Source: Emcibacter sp. SYSU 3D8 (GTDB taxonomy: Bacteria > Pseudomonadota > Alphaproteobacteria > SMXS01). Taken from it: DNA of 64,000 bases. The stretch is taken from positions 372,001 through 436,000 of the forward strand of contig NZ_JBBYXK010000003.1 of the NCBI RefSeq assembly GCF_039655875.1, given 5' to 3'. The notes beneath the pieces are model-generated. The model saw only the letters and a list, made by a program, of their open reading frames with translations, ran no database searches and was not told the DNA's origin. Every line of letters begins with the position of its first letter. Position 1 is the stretch's first letter. Positions 45,881-54,174 of the stretch are shown here, piece after piece. A program made the translations under genes and the position numbers.

Positions 45881-46813
45881 ATGATCGACATCTTCAAGGG
45901 CATGGCCAACACCTGGGAATGCGACGAGAACGGCCATCTCAACGTGCGTTTCTACGCCTCCAAGGTCGGCGAAGGACTGGCCACGCTCTGGCATCACCTG
46001 GGCATGTCGCGTACCGCCCGCCGGGTGTCCGGCCTCGAGATGGCGGTCGCCGACCAGCACCTGCGGTTTCTGCGTGAAATGCATCCGGGCTGGGGTCTGG
46101 TCGGCCGCGCCGGGATTCTGGAGGTCGGCGAGGACCGGCTGCGGGTCTATGTCGAGCTGGTCAACGGCCACACCGACGCGGTCTCGGCCACCTTCAACAT
46201 GCTGATCGTCTCCCGCGACCGCAAGACCGGCGAACCCATGCCGCTGGCCGAGCCGGTGCGCGCCCGCGCCGAGGCGTTGCTGATGGACCTGCCGCCCCAC
46301 GGCGCGCCGCGCAGCATCGCGCTCGACGATCCGGGCATCTTCGCGCGCGGTGCGCCGAGTCTTGCCCAGACCGAGAACATGGGCCTGATCGAGATCACCC
46401 GCGGCGTCGTCCAGCCCATAGAATGCGACGACGCCGGCATCATGCTGCCCGAGTTCTATATCGGCCGCATCTCGGACGGCGTGGTGCACCTGGCGCGCCA
46501 CTACCGCCCGGTCGACACCGGCAAGGAACGCTCGACCAGCAAATATGGCGGCGCCGTGCTCGAGTACCGGCTGCGTTTCAACAAGCCGCTGCACCGGGGA
46601 AACATCGTCGTCGTCCGCTCCGGCCTCAAACATGTGGGCGAGAAGGCCAACCACATCGTCCACTGGACCTTCAACGGCGAGACCGGCGAGTTGGTCTCGG
46701 CCTCCGAAGCCATCGGCATTACGCTCGACCTGGAAGCGCGCAAGGTCGTGCCGCTACCCGAAGAGCGGAAGGCGCACCTGCAGAAGCTGGTGATCCCGGG
46801 GCTGGCGGCGTGA
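45881..46813 (+). CDS. Thioesterase-like double-hotdog protein (copy 2)
   Basis: A 310-residue paralogue of the protein at 15612. ECDENGHLNVRFYASKV (about residues 13-29) is the hotdog signature; a second unit follows from about residue 165 (DDAGIMLPEFYIGRIS, then KYGGAVLEYRLRF). Expected role is acyl-CoA thioester hydrolysis or an acyl-handling step in the cytoplasm. GGGGAAT before the ATG at 45881 sets the start. It is divergent from the PNPOx gene and 100 bases upstream of the epoxide hydrolase gene. Confidence 0.75.
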   Translation: MIDIFKGMANTWECDENGHLNVRFYASKVGEGLATLWHHLGMSRTARRVSGLEMAVADQHLRFLREMHPGWGLVGRAGILEVGEDRLRVYVELVNGHTDAVSATFNMLIVSRDRKTGEPMPLAEPVRARAEALLMDLPPHGAPRSIALDDPGIFARGAPSLAQTENMGLIEITRGVVQPIECDDAGIMLPEFYIGRISDGVVHLARHYRPVDTGKERSTSKYGGAVLEYRLRFNKPLHRGNIVVVRSGLKHVGEKANHIVHWTFNGETGELVSASEAIGITLDLEARKVVPLPEERKAHLQKLVIPGLAA

Positions 46814-46913
46814 CAATGTCGTAACGGCTGCTATTGCTGAATCGCAAAGCAATTGTTTAACCGTTCCGGCTCCGCCATCCTCTCGCCTCACGCCTGAACG
46901 GAAGGGGAGTCCG

Positions 46914-47891
46914 ATGGCCGTCAATTTTCCGGAACCGAAATTCGCCGACACCAACGGCATCCGCATCGCCTATTACGAAATGGGCGAGGGCGTGCCGGTG
47001 CTGCTGTGCCACGGCTTTCCCGAACTGGCGTTCTCCTGGCACCGGGTGATGCCAAGGCTTGCCGAGGCCGGGTTCCGCGCCATCGCCGCCGACCAGCGCG
47101 GCTACGGCCGCAGTGACTGCCCGCCGCGCACCGAGGACTATGCCGTCACCGAGCTGGCCGCCGACATGGCCGGGCTGCTCGACGCGCTTGGGCTGAGCAA
47201 GGCGGTCTATGTGGGGCACGACTGGGGCGGGCCGGTGGTCTGGTCATCCGCGCTGCTGCAGCGGCCGCACGTGGCCGGCGTGGTCGGCGTCAACACGCCC
47301 TACAGGCCGGCGCCGCTGATCCCGCGCGATCCGCTGGTGGCGCTGCGCGAGGAGTGGGGCGACGAGCAATATGTGGTGAACTTCCACAACAAGGGGCCGG
47401 ACAATCCGGACTCGTCCGACGCCAAGTTCAACGCCCATCTCGACAAGCTGTTCACCGGCCTCTACCGCAAGGCGCTGTTCAAGATGAGCGATTTCCAGGC
47501 GCTGCCGAAGGAAAAGCGCATCCTGACCATGGAGAACCTGGTGTTCGCCGAGAAGCCGCGCGGCGAGTTCGTGCTGACCGACGACGAGCTGGACTATTTC
47601 CTCGCCGCGTTCCGCCGCACCGGCATCACGCCCGGCCTCAACTGGTACAGGAACATCTCGGCCAACTGGCGGGCGGTGAAGGACCTCGACCCGAACATCA
47701 ACGTGCCCTGCCTGATGGTCGAGGCCACCGATGATCCGTCAGGCATGCCCGGCTGCTCCGAGCCGATGAAGCCCTATGTGAAGGACCTTGAGGTCGCGGT
47801 GCTCGAGGATTGCGGGCACTGGACCGGCCACGAAAAGCCCGACGAATTGTGCGATCTGATGATCCCGTGGCTGAAGCGGAAGTTCGGTTAG
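46914..47891 (+). CDS. Alpha/beta hydrolase, soluble epoxide hydrolase family
   Basis: A 325-residue enzyme. The oxyanion motif HGFPE (about residues 34-38), nucleophile elbow GHDWGG with the attacking Asp (about 102), and catalytic His in CGHWTGHEKP are present. A cap-domain Tyr fits NWYRNIS. Asp as nucleophile rather than Ser marks epoxide hydrolases or haloalkane dehalogenases; HGFPE and the cap favour an epoxide hydrolase. It would open an epoxide to a diol. GGAAGGGGAG precedes the ATG. A palindromic repeat element follows the stop. Confidence 0.9.
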   Translation: MAVNFPEPKFADTNGIRIAYYEMGEGVPVLLCHGFPELAFSWHRVMPRLAEAGFRAIAADQRGYGRSDCPPRTEDYAVTELAADMAGLLDALGLSKAVYVGHDWGGPVVWSSALLQRPHVAGVVGVNTPYRPAPLIPRDPLVALREEWGDEQYVVNFHNKGPDNPDSSDAKFNAHLDKLFTGLYRKALFKMSDFQALPKEKRILTMENLVFAEKPRGEFVLTDDELDYFLAAFRRTGITPGLNWYRNISANWRAVKDLDPNINVPCLMVEATDDPSGMPGCSEPMKPYVKDLEVAVLEDCGHWTGHEKPDELCDLMIPWLKRKFG

Positions 47892-47903
47892 CAAACAAAT
47901 AGT

Positions 47904-47988
47904 TGTCATCCCGGCGAAGGCCGGAACCCAGAACGGGGAAGGGTCACAGCCCTGTGATCACTGGATCCCGGCCTTCGCCGGAATGACA
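47904..47988. repeat. Palindromic intergenic repeat element (copy 1)
   Basis: Arms of 27 bp at 47904-47930 and 47962-47988 pair with three mismatches (GTCATyCCGGCGAAGGCCGG type). Similar GTCATTCC...GGAAyCCAG elements are scattered between genes in many proteobacteria. A related copy is at 52972-53105. Confidence 0.8.
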
Positions 47989-48007
47989 CGTTTAGGGGTA
48001 AACGAGA

Positions 48008-48640
48008 CTACCCCCGCAAATCCCCCTGCCAGCCGTTCCGGTGGACAAAGTCGCTCACCGGCCGCCGCGCCAGCGGGCCGAAATTGATCGCCGGCCAGCC
48101 GACCGGGATGAACGCGGCGATGTAGACATCCGACGGGATGTCGAGCAGCTCGCGCAACTCCTTCTCGCAGGTGTTCTGGTAGGTGGTGAAGCAGGTGCCA
48201 AGGCCCAGCGCGCGGGCGGCCACGGTGATATTCTGCGCCGCCGGATAGAGCGCCGACCAGACGAACTGCTCGGTGGGCGATTGCGGCGGATAGACCTTCT
48301 TGCCGCAGACCAGGATGATCACCGGGATGTCGGCCAGGGTATGCGCCATGTTCTGCGTCCCCTGCAGCATGCGGCGGGTGACGTCGTCGAGCGCATCCAG
48401 GCCGCCCATGCTTTTCTGGATATTCTCCACCGTGGCGTCGATCACCTCGGTGACCTTCTCCGACAGCTTTTCCTTGATCGTCCGGTCGGTGACCACGATG
48501 AAGTCCCAGCCCTGCGAGTTGCCGGGGCTTGGCGCCCGGGTTGCGGCATACAGGATTTTATCGATCAGTTCGTCCGCCACCGGGTCCTTCTTGAAGAACC
48601 GCACGGCGCGGCAGGTTTCCATCGCCTCAAAAACGTCCAA
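48008..48640 (-). CDS. Nitroreductase family flavoprotein
   Basis: A 210-residue FMN-dependent protein. DVFEAMETCRAVRFFKKDPV is the standard N-terminus, followed by ATRAPSPGNSQGWDFIVV; the C-terminal half has RALGLGTCFTT and FIPVGWP. It should reduce a substrate with NAD(P)H. The best start is TTG at 48640, because GGAGGG lies just upstream and homology begins there; longer frames to 48712 or 48766 lack ribosome sites. The FbiB C-terminal domain, which reduces dehydro-F420, belongs to this superfamily, so this could supply that step, but many nitroreductases are unrelated to F420. Confidence 0.85.
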   Translation of the reverse strand: MDVFEAMETCRAVRFFKKDPVADELIDKILYAATRAPSPGNSQGWDFIVVTDRTIKEKLSEKVTEVIDATVENIQKSMGGLDALDDVTRRMLQGTQNMAHTLADIPVIILVCGKKVYPPQSPTEQFVWSALYPAAQNITVAARALGLGTCFTTYQNTCEKELRELLDIPSDVYIAAFIPVGWPAINFGPLARRPVSDFVHRNGWQGDLRG

Positions 48641-48792
48641 TTCACCCTCCAATTCCTCGTTTGCGGTGTCACTGTAGCCTAAAGATTTCGTGAAGGTGAG
48701 CCGGTGCCGCATCACCGACGTTGATCGCCGTTCGTGTGTGGCCCAGAATTTGGGGTCGCGTTTCAAAAAGTAACAACCTGGAGGGCAGAACC

Positions 48793-48942
48793 ATGAAGAC
48801 CCAGACCATCAAGAAGCTTGCTGTCGTCGCGCTGGTGACCCTGGTCGCCGCCTGCAACACGGTACAGGGTGCAGGCAAGGACGTGGAGAGCGTCGGCAAG
48901 GCGGGCGAGCGGACGCTCGACAAGGCCAAGGAAGGCATGTAG
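48793..48942 (+). CDS. Entericidin-like small lipoprotein (copy 1)
   Basis: A 49-residue lipoprotein. The signal ends in the lipobox LVAAC (Cys at residue 21) and the mature part is the entericidin pattern NTVQGAGKDVESVGKAGE. Family members EcnA and EcnB are small envelope lipoproteins linked to stress-induced lysis; here the role is unknown. GGAGGG precedes the ATG. A second copy follows 189 bases later. Confidence 0.88.
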   Translation: MKTQTIKKLAVVALVTLVAACNTVQGAGKDVESVGKAGERTLDKAKEGM

Positions 48943-49131
48943 TCGGGTCCTGCTGGCGGCGATCCTGCCGCGCTCGCCCGATGGCCGGGCGCGGCATTCG
49001 CCGGGTGCAGGGCTACCGCTTAATTTTCGTGACCCTCGAACCAATCGACAGCTCGCGGCGTTAAGGCTTCATGCTGCCTCCCCGACGGGACGTGGCGGCG
49101 ACATTACCGTTACACCCGAGGAGAGAAAATC

Positions 49132-49293
49132 ATGAAGTCGGATACCGTCAAGAAGCTGATGATCGTGGCCGTTGTCGCGGCGCTGGGCGCCTGCAATACG
49201 GTGCAAGGCGCGGGCCAGGACGTTGAAAGCGTCGGCAAGGCCGGCGAGCGCGAACTCGACAAGGCGCAGGACAAGCCGGTCGACGCCAGGTAA
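49132..49293 (+). CDS. Entericidin-like small lipoprotein (copy 2)
   Basis: A 53-residue paralogue of the gene at 48793. The lipobox is LGAC (Cys at residue 21) and NTVQGAGQDVESVGKAGE is nearly the same; the C-terminus differs (KAQDKPVDAR). GGAGAG precedes the ATG. The pair recalls the tandem ecnA-ecnB layout, but both copies here look like the same subtype, so an antidote/toxin split is not evident. Confidence 0.88.
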   Translation: MKSDTVKKLMIVAVVAALGACNTVQGAGQDVESVGKAGERELDKAQDKPVDAR

Positions 49294-49313
49294 CAGGCCG
49301 CGGCCAAACGACG

Positions 49314-49341
49314 AAGGGGAGCCTCACGGCTCCCCTTTTTT
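49314..49341 (+). terminator. Rho-independent terminator after the entericidin pair
   Basis: A 10-bp stem (AAGGGGAGCC/GGCTCCCCTT) with loop TCAC is followed by TTTT, 20 bases after the second entericidin stop. Confidence 0.92.
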
Positions 49342-49362
49342 GTGTCCGGCCGCCGGGCGCGT

Positions 49363-50166
49363 CTAGTCGGCGTAGCCGGGATTCTCGCGGTCCAGCTTGC
49401 GCAGCAGCGCGGGCCAGCTCAGCTTGCCGGCGCCGCCGTCAAAGCTCCACTGTACCAGTTCGGCGGTATGCTCCGGCATGCCCTGGTTGGGCATGTTGAT
49501 GTTCTCCATGCCGGCTGACAGCGCCTTCACCTGATAGGTGCAGGCACGTTCCATGTAATAGAGCCGCAGGAACGCGTCGGCGCAGTTCTTGCCCACGGTC
49601 AGCAGACCATGATTGCGCAGCACCATGCAGTGCTTGTCGCCCATGTCGCGCAACAGCCGCTCGCGCTCGTCCAGGTCGAGGGCGACGCCCTCATAGTCGT
49701 GATAGGCGATGTCGCCCCACATCACCATGGCCGTCTGCGAGATCGGCAGAAGGCCGTGCTTTTGCGCCGCCACGGCGACCCCGTCGTCCGAATGGGTATG
49801 GATGACGCAATTGGCGTTTTCGCTGTGGATGTGCATGGCGCTGTGGATGGTAAAGCCCGCCGCGTTGACGTAGTGCGGCGTCGCGTGCTGCGGCTTGCCC
49901 TCCAGATCGATCTTCACCAGGCTCGACGCGGTGATCTCCTCGAACATCATGCCATAGGGGTTGATCAGGAAGTGGTGCTCGGGTCCGGGGACGCGCGCCG
50001 AGATGTGGGTGAACACCATGTCGTCCCAGCCATGCAGCGCCACCAGGCGGTAAGTGGCGGCCAGGTCGACCCGGGCCTGCCACTCCGCGGCCGAGATCGC
50101 GTTGCGGTCGAAGGGCGGCAGGGCGGCGCGGTCGACCTTGATCGCCACGGATTGCTGCTGTGCCAT
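49363..50166 (-). CDS. Class II aldolase/adducin family protein
   Basis: A 267-residue protein of the FucA/AraD fold. Zinc ligand motifs are visible: HTHS (about residue 123) and LRNHGLLT (about 186), with THISARVPG and INPYGMMFEEI in the N-terminal half. Relatives are L-fuculose-phosphate aldolase-like enzymes and ring-fission or decarboxylase-type catabolic proteins; the exact reaction is unknown. GGAGACGAAAG precedes the ATG at 50166. It is the likely downstream partner of the hydroxyacid dehydrogenase gene 91 bases upstream, same strand. Confidence 0.87.
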   Translation of the reverse strand: MAQQQSVAIKVDRAALPPFDRNAISAAEWQARVDLAATYRLVALHGWDDMVFTHISARVPGPEHHFLINPYGMMFEEITASSLVKIDLEGKPQHATPHYVNAAGFTIHSAMHIHSENANCVIHTHSDDGVAVAAQKHGLLPISQTAMVMWGDIAYHDYEGVALDLDERERLLRDMGDKHCMVLRNHGLLTVGKNCADAFLRLYYMERACTYQVKALSAGMENINMPNQGMPEHTAELVQWSFDGGAGKLSWPALLRKLDRENPGYAD

Positions 50167-50257
50167 GTCTTTCGTCTCCAGAATCTCTGAGTTGGTCCTA
50201 TTGTCGTCCTGCCCGGTAACACCGTCAAGCGATGCTCCCGGCAGGCACGGCGTTAGT

Positions 50258-51229
50258 TCAGCCCTTGATGTCGTCCACCACCAGCCGTAACGGCTCGCCT
50301 TTCAGATAGCGCTCGAGGTTGCCGAGGAAAACCTCGTCGCCCCGGGCAATATTCATGGGGCTGTCGGCGGCGCAGTGGGCGCTCAGCAGGACCTTCGGAT
50401 GATCCCAGAACGGGCTTTCGGCCGGCAACGGCTCTTTCTCGAACACGTCGAGGATGGCCATCGACGGCTTGCCCCTGTCGAGTCCGGCCAGCAGCGCACC
50501 CTCGTCCACCAGCCGGCCGCGGGCAATGTTCACCAATACCGACTGGTCCTTCATCGCGGTAATGAAGCCGGCATTCACCAGCTTGTCGGTGTTGTCCGAA
50601 TGGGGTGCGGCCAGTACGACCACGTCGGCGCGCGGTACGGTGGCCAGCACCTGGTCCGGCGTGATCATCTCGTCGGCCGGATCGGAGGCCGACGGCGTCC
50701 GGCGGACGCCGATCACCCTCGCGCCGAAAGCGCGGGCGCGAATGCCGATCTCGCGGCCGATGGCGCCATAGCCGACCACCATCCAGGTGGTGCCCCAGAT
50801 ATCCCGGAACGGATGGCGGCGCCACTGACGGGCCTTCTGCTTGGCGACGCGGCCGGCGGCGTCCTGGAAAGCCTCCAGGGTCCGTGCCAGCACGAATTCG
50901 GCGATGGCGATGCCCTGGGCATCGCTCCGGGTCATGATGGTGCCGGTGGCGGCGACCTTGGCGAAGATGGGATGGTCGAAGCCGGCCGCGCCGGACTGGA
51001 ACCATTTCAGGTCGCGGGCCGCGGTCAGCAGGGCGAAATTGGCGCGGCTGGGTCCGGTGACGTACAGATCCGTCGAGGCCCAGGCGATGTCGAACCGGGC
51101 GTCCTCGGCGTCGATGGAATCGCCGTTCTGGGTCAGGCTGCCATCCGGATGGATCAGCAGCGGTGTGACGCCCTGGGGCATCCGATCGCGAATGCGTTCG
51201 TAAGCTGGCGCATAGATGAGCAGTTTCAT
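50258..51229 (-). CDS. D-2-hydroxyacid dehydrogenase, NAD(P)-binding
   Basis: A 323-residue member of the D-isomer-specific 2-hydroxyacid dehydrogenase family. The NAD motif is MVVGYGAIGREIG (about residues 148-160). Catalytic residues fit Arg in VNIARGRLVD, Glu in FEKEPLP and His in LLSAHCA. It interconverts a 2-hydroxy and a 2-keto acid. GAGGGAGAAA precedes the ATG at 51229; a longer frame overlaps the promoter region shared with the divergent ligase gene. Substrate unknown. Confidence 0.9.
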   Translation of the reverse strand: MKLLIYAPAYERIRDRMPQGVTPLLIHPDGSLTQNGDSIDAEDARFDIAWASTDLYVTGPSRANFALLTAARDLKWFQSGAAGFDHPIFAKVAATGTIMTRSDAQGIAIAEFVLARTLEAFQDAAGRVAKQKARQWRRHPFRDIWGTTWMVVGYGAIGREIGIRARAFGARVIGVRRTPSASDPADEMITPDQVLATVPRADVVVLAAPHSDNTDKLVNAGFITAMKDQSVLVNIARGRLVDEGALLAGLDRGKPSMAILDVFEKEPLPAESPFWDHPKVLLSAHCAADSPMNIARGDEVFLGNLERYLKGEPLRLVVDDIKG

Positions 51230-51360
51230 GGTATTTCTCCCTCGACTCGCTACATAACAGGGCAAATGGGAACATGCGAGGTTGCTGGTTGCGGGCTGGC
51301 GACTTCTCGCTAAAATCCCGCCCCATGGGAAGACGGATTTGAACGGGAGCACCGGCAGTC

Positions 51361-52959
51361 ATGCCTGAGTACAAATTGAACGATGCATTCAATATCGGCG
51401 ACAGCGTTCGCTATCACGCTGAGCGCACACCCGACAAGATTGCGACGATCTACGAGGATCGGACCACCACGTTCGCGCAGCTCGACCGCTACAGCAATCA
51501 GGTGGCCAACGGCCTGATCAAGCTCGGCGTGAAGCCGCAGGAGCGGGTTGGCTATTACGGCAAGAACACGGACTTCCACCCGCAGATCATCTCCGGGACG
51601 AGCAAGGCCAATGCCGTGCTGGTGCCTGTCAACTGGCGCCTGGCGCCGCCCGAAGTGCAGTTCGTCATGGACGATGCCGACGTGAAGGTGCTGTTCGTCA
51701 GCAGCGAGTTCGCGCCACTCGTCGCCCAGCTCAAGGACAAGCTTCCGCTGCTGCAGCACGTCTATGTGCTGGAAGGCTCCTACAAGGATTGGGGCGATTT
51801 CGCCCGGTGGCGTGACGCGCAGGACGATAGCGACACCGGCATCCATTCGGCGCCGCGCGACGTCTATGTGCAGCTTTACACCAGCGGCACCACCGGCCGC
51901 CCGAAGGGCGTGCAGATTCCCAACGACGCGGCCTATCTGGGCTGGACCGGCGAGCCACCGGATCCGACCCTGCTGGAAGGCACCTGGAAGGCGTATAACC
52001 CGGACGAGGTCTCGCTGTGCATCGCGCCGAACTTCCACCTGTCGGGCAACGGGTCGATCCTGGGCAATCTGCGCATGGGCACCACCGTGGTCATCCATCC
52101 GGATTTCGATGCCCAGAAGATGGTCGACGCCGTGCTGCAGTACAGGGTCGCGAAGATTTTCATGGTGCCGGCGGTGCTGAAGATCCTGCTCGACAAGGCC
52201 CGTCAGGGCGCCGACCTCAGCTCGATCAAGCTGATCAGCTACGGCGCCTCGCCGATTCCGCCCGAGCTGATGCGCGAGGCGGTCGAGGTGATCGGCTGCG
52301 GCTTCGTGCAGATGTACGGCATGACCGAGATCGCCGGCACGGCGACGTTCCTCGAGCCCACCGATCACACGCTGACGCCGACCGAGAAGATGAAGAGCTG
52401 CGGCAAGCCCAGCGAACTGCACGAGTTGCGGATCGTCGATCCGGTCACCCGCGAGGTTCTGCCCGTGCGCACGCCCGGCGAGATCGCCATCCGCACCGCT
52501 GCGCCCATGGTCGGCTATTACAAGCGTCCCGAGGACACGGCCAAGGTGCTGGATGCCGAAGGCTGGTACTATTCCGGCGACGTCGGCATGGTGGACGAGG
52601 AAGGCTATCTCTACATTCAGGACCGCCTGAAGGACATGATCGTCACCGGCGGCGAGAACGTCTATTCAGCCGAGGTCGAGGCCGCGCTCTACGAGCATCC
52701 GGCGGTCAAGGAAGCCGCTGTCATCGGCATTCCCAGCGAGCGCTGGGGCGAGGAGGTGAAGGCGATCGTCGCGCTTGAGGACGGCAAGACCCTGAGCGCC
52801 GACGAGCTGATCAGCTTCGCCCGCGGCCATATTGCCGGCTACAAGGTGCCGAAGTCGGTCGACTTCGTTGCCGAACTGCCGCGCAACGGCACCGGCAAGC
52901 TGATGAAGCACGTCCTGCGCGAGCCATTCTGGGCCGGCCGCGAACGCCAGGTGAGCTAG
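51361..52959 (+). CDS. Acyl-CoA synthetase (AMP-forming, fatty-acyl/aryl CoA ligase)
   Basis: A 532-residue adenylate-forming enzyme. Motifs in order: ATP loop YTSGTTGRPKG (about residues 177-187), QMYGMTE (about 318-324), YYSGDVGMVDEEGYLYIQDR, the hinge motif with GGENVYSAEVE, and the catalytic Lys in PRNGTGKLMKHVLR near the C-terminus. It activates a carboxylic acid as CoA thioester, the entry step for beta-oxidation-like breakdown; aromatic, medium-chain or terpenoid acids are possible. GGGAGC precedes the ATG. It is divergent from the hydroxyacid dehydrogenase gene (131-bp gap). Confidence 0.93.
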   Translation: MPEYKLNDAFNIGDSVRYHAERTPDKIATIYEDRTTTFAQLDRYSNQVANGLIKLGVKPQERVGYYGKNTDFHPQIISGTSKANAVLVPVNWRLAPPEVQFVMDDADVKVLFVSSEFAPLVAQLKDKLPLLQHVYVLEGSYKDWGDFARWRDAQDDSDTGIHSAPRDVYVQLYTSGTTGRPKGVQIPNDAAYLGWTGEPPDPTLLEGTWKAYNPDEVSLCIAPNFHLSGNGSILGNLRMGTTVVIHPDFDAQKMVDAVLQYRVAKIFMVPAVLKILLDKARQGADLSSIKLISYGASPIPPELMREAVEVIGCGFVQMYGMTEIAGTATFLEPTDHTLTPTEKMKSCGKPSELHELRIVDPVTREVLPVRTPGEIAIRTAAPMVGYYKRPEDTAKVLDAEGWYYSGDVGMVDEEGYLYIQDRLKDMIVTGGENVYSAEVEAALYEHPAVKEAAVIGIPSERWGEEVKAIVALEDGKTLSADELISFARGHIAGYKVPKSVDFVAELPRNGTGKLMKHVLREPFWAGRERQVS

Positions 52960-52971
52960 CTCAAACCTTGG

Positions 52972-53105
52972 TTGTCATTCCCGCGCACGCGGGAACCCAG
53001 CTCTTCGAAGGGCACCGCCATCGCGGTGCCCTTTGTCGTTGGAGCTGTGCATTAAGGGTTCTTGCTCTATGAAGAACTGGGTCCCCGCGTGCGTGGGGAT
53101 GACGA
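52972..53105. repeat. Palindromic intergenic repeat element (copy 2) with nested hairpin
   Basis: Arms of 35 bp at 52972-53006 and 53071-53105 form a large inverted repeat (TTGTCATTCCCGCGCACGCG type) with a few mismatches. Each arm itself contains a small CCCGCG palindrome. The loop holds the terminator hairpin at 53008-53034. It is related to the element at 47904-47988. Confidence 0.82.
53008..53034 (+). terminator. Terminator-like hairpin after the acyl-CoA synthetase
   Basis: An 11-bp perfect stem (AAGGGCACCGC/GCGGTGCCCTT) with loop CATC ends in TTT. It lies 48 bases after the ligase stop, inside the inverted repeat element. Confidence 0.8.
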
Positions 53106-53118
53106 TGTTTGTTAATGC

Positions 53119-53586
53119 TTACGAGCGCTTCGTCAGCTGCATCTCTGCAGCAACCCCGTCCTCGCCCGTCACCTCGGCGATCGCGTCGATCACCGCCTCG
53201 AATGGCAGCATGACGGCGCCGTGTCGGGATTTGTGGTCGTGCACCGGTGCGAGGATGGCAAGACCGGCCCAGTCGCCTTCCGGCGGTGGCGCGCCGTCGA
53301 CCAGCATGGCGCGCAACCTGCCGGCCACATCGCGTAGCTCGGCCACGCCGCGCCCCACGATTTTCTCGGCGAGCACGGCCGCCGATGACTGGCCCAGCGC
53401 GCAGGCGCGGACATCCTGGGCATAGTCGCTGACCACGCCGTCCGTCACGGTCACGTCCACCGTGATCCGGCTGCCGCATACGGGCGAGACGCGGGTCACG
53501 CTGGCGTCGGGCGCCGCAAGCCGTCCGGTCCGCCCGATGGTGGCGGCGCGGCGCAGCACGTCCTTGTTGTAGAGGGCATCGAGCAT
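53119..53586 (-). CDS. NifU/IscU-like iron-sulfur cluster scaffold protein
   Basis: A 155-residue protein with the IscU/NifU-N fold. Two of the scaffold cysteines are present: PVCGSRITVDV (first) and RACALGQSSAAVL (second). At the third site, where IscU has Cys, this protein has SRHGAVMLPFEAV, so the usual third Cys is missing. Such variants are common in alphaproteobacteria and may serve cluster transfer rather than assembly. The ATG at 53586 is preferred over TTG at 53622; neither has a clear ribosome site. It lies 32 bases after mobB on the same strand. Confidence 0.82.
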   Translation of the reverse strand: MLDALYNKDVLRRAATIGRTGRLAAPDASVTRVSPVCGSRITVDVTVTDGVVSDYAQDVRACALGQSSAAVLAEKIVGRGVAELRDVAGRLRAMLVDGAPPPEGDWAGLAILAPVHDHKSRHGAVMLPFEAVIDAIAEVTGEDGVAAEMQLTKRS

Positions 53587-53618
53587 GGCCGGTTGATATA
53601 GGCGCGCGGCTGGGGCCG

Positions 53619-54128
53619 TCAAACGGTTCCGATGCCAAGATGCCGCAGGATGAACGCGGTCACCTGCGCCGGGTCCGAGCGCCGCAGCACGGGCACCTTC
53701 ACCTGCGGCAGGCCGGGCGCGTCGCTGGCGAGGGCGATCACATGAGGGTCATCGAGCGTCAGCAGCCTGCCGTCGAAGTCGGCCGGCACCACCTCGATCT
53801 TGTCGTGCGGGTCCCGCTTGAAGCCTTCCACCAGGACGATGTCCGTATCCGGCGAAATGCGCGGCAGCAGGTCGGCCAGTTCCGGCTCGGCCTGGCCGCG
53901 CAACTCGTGCACCTGCGCCCAGCGCGTGCCCGAGGCGACGATCACGTCGGTAGCGCCGGCATCGCGGTGGCGGTAGCTGTCCTTGCCCGGCTGGTCGATG
54001 TCGAAGCTGTGATGCGCGTGCTTGATGGTGCCGACCTTGAGGCCGCGGCCCGTCAACAGGCGGACCAGTTCGACCACAAGCGTCGTCTTGCCGCTGTTCT
54101 TCCAGCCGACGATGCCGATTACGTGCAT
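53619..54128 (-). CDS. mobB: Molybdopterin-guanine dinucleotide biosynthesis protein MobB
   Basis: A 169-residue GTP-binding protein that assists MobA in forming the guanine dinucleotide form of the molybdenum cofactor. The P-loop GWKNSGKTTL (about residues 8-17), TIKHAHHSFDIDQPGKDSYR and VLVEGFKRD are diagnostic. A GGGGGGAG site precedes the ATG. It is divergent from mobA with only 46 bases between them, so the two promoters must overlap. The product is probably needed by the molybdoenzyme at 58513. Confidence 0.95.
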   Translation of the reverse strand: MHVIGIVGWKNSGKTTLVVELVRLLTGRGLKVGTIKHAHHSFDIDQPGKDSYRHRDAGATDVIVASGTRWAQVHELRGQAEPELADLLPRISPDTDIVLVEGFKRDPHDKIEVVPADFDGRLLTLDDPHVIALASDAPGLPQVKVPVLRRSDPAQVTAFILRHLGIGTV

Positions 54129-54174
54129 TTGGGCCGCTCCCCCCTATGATTGACCGTTATCTTAGGGACGGCTC

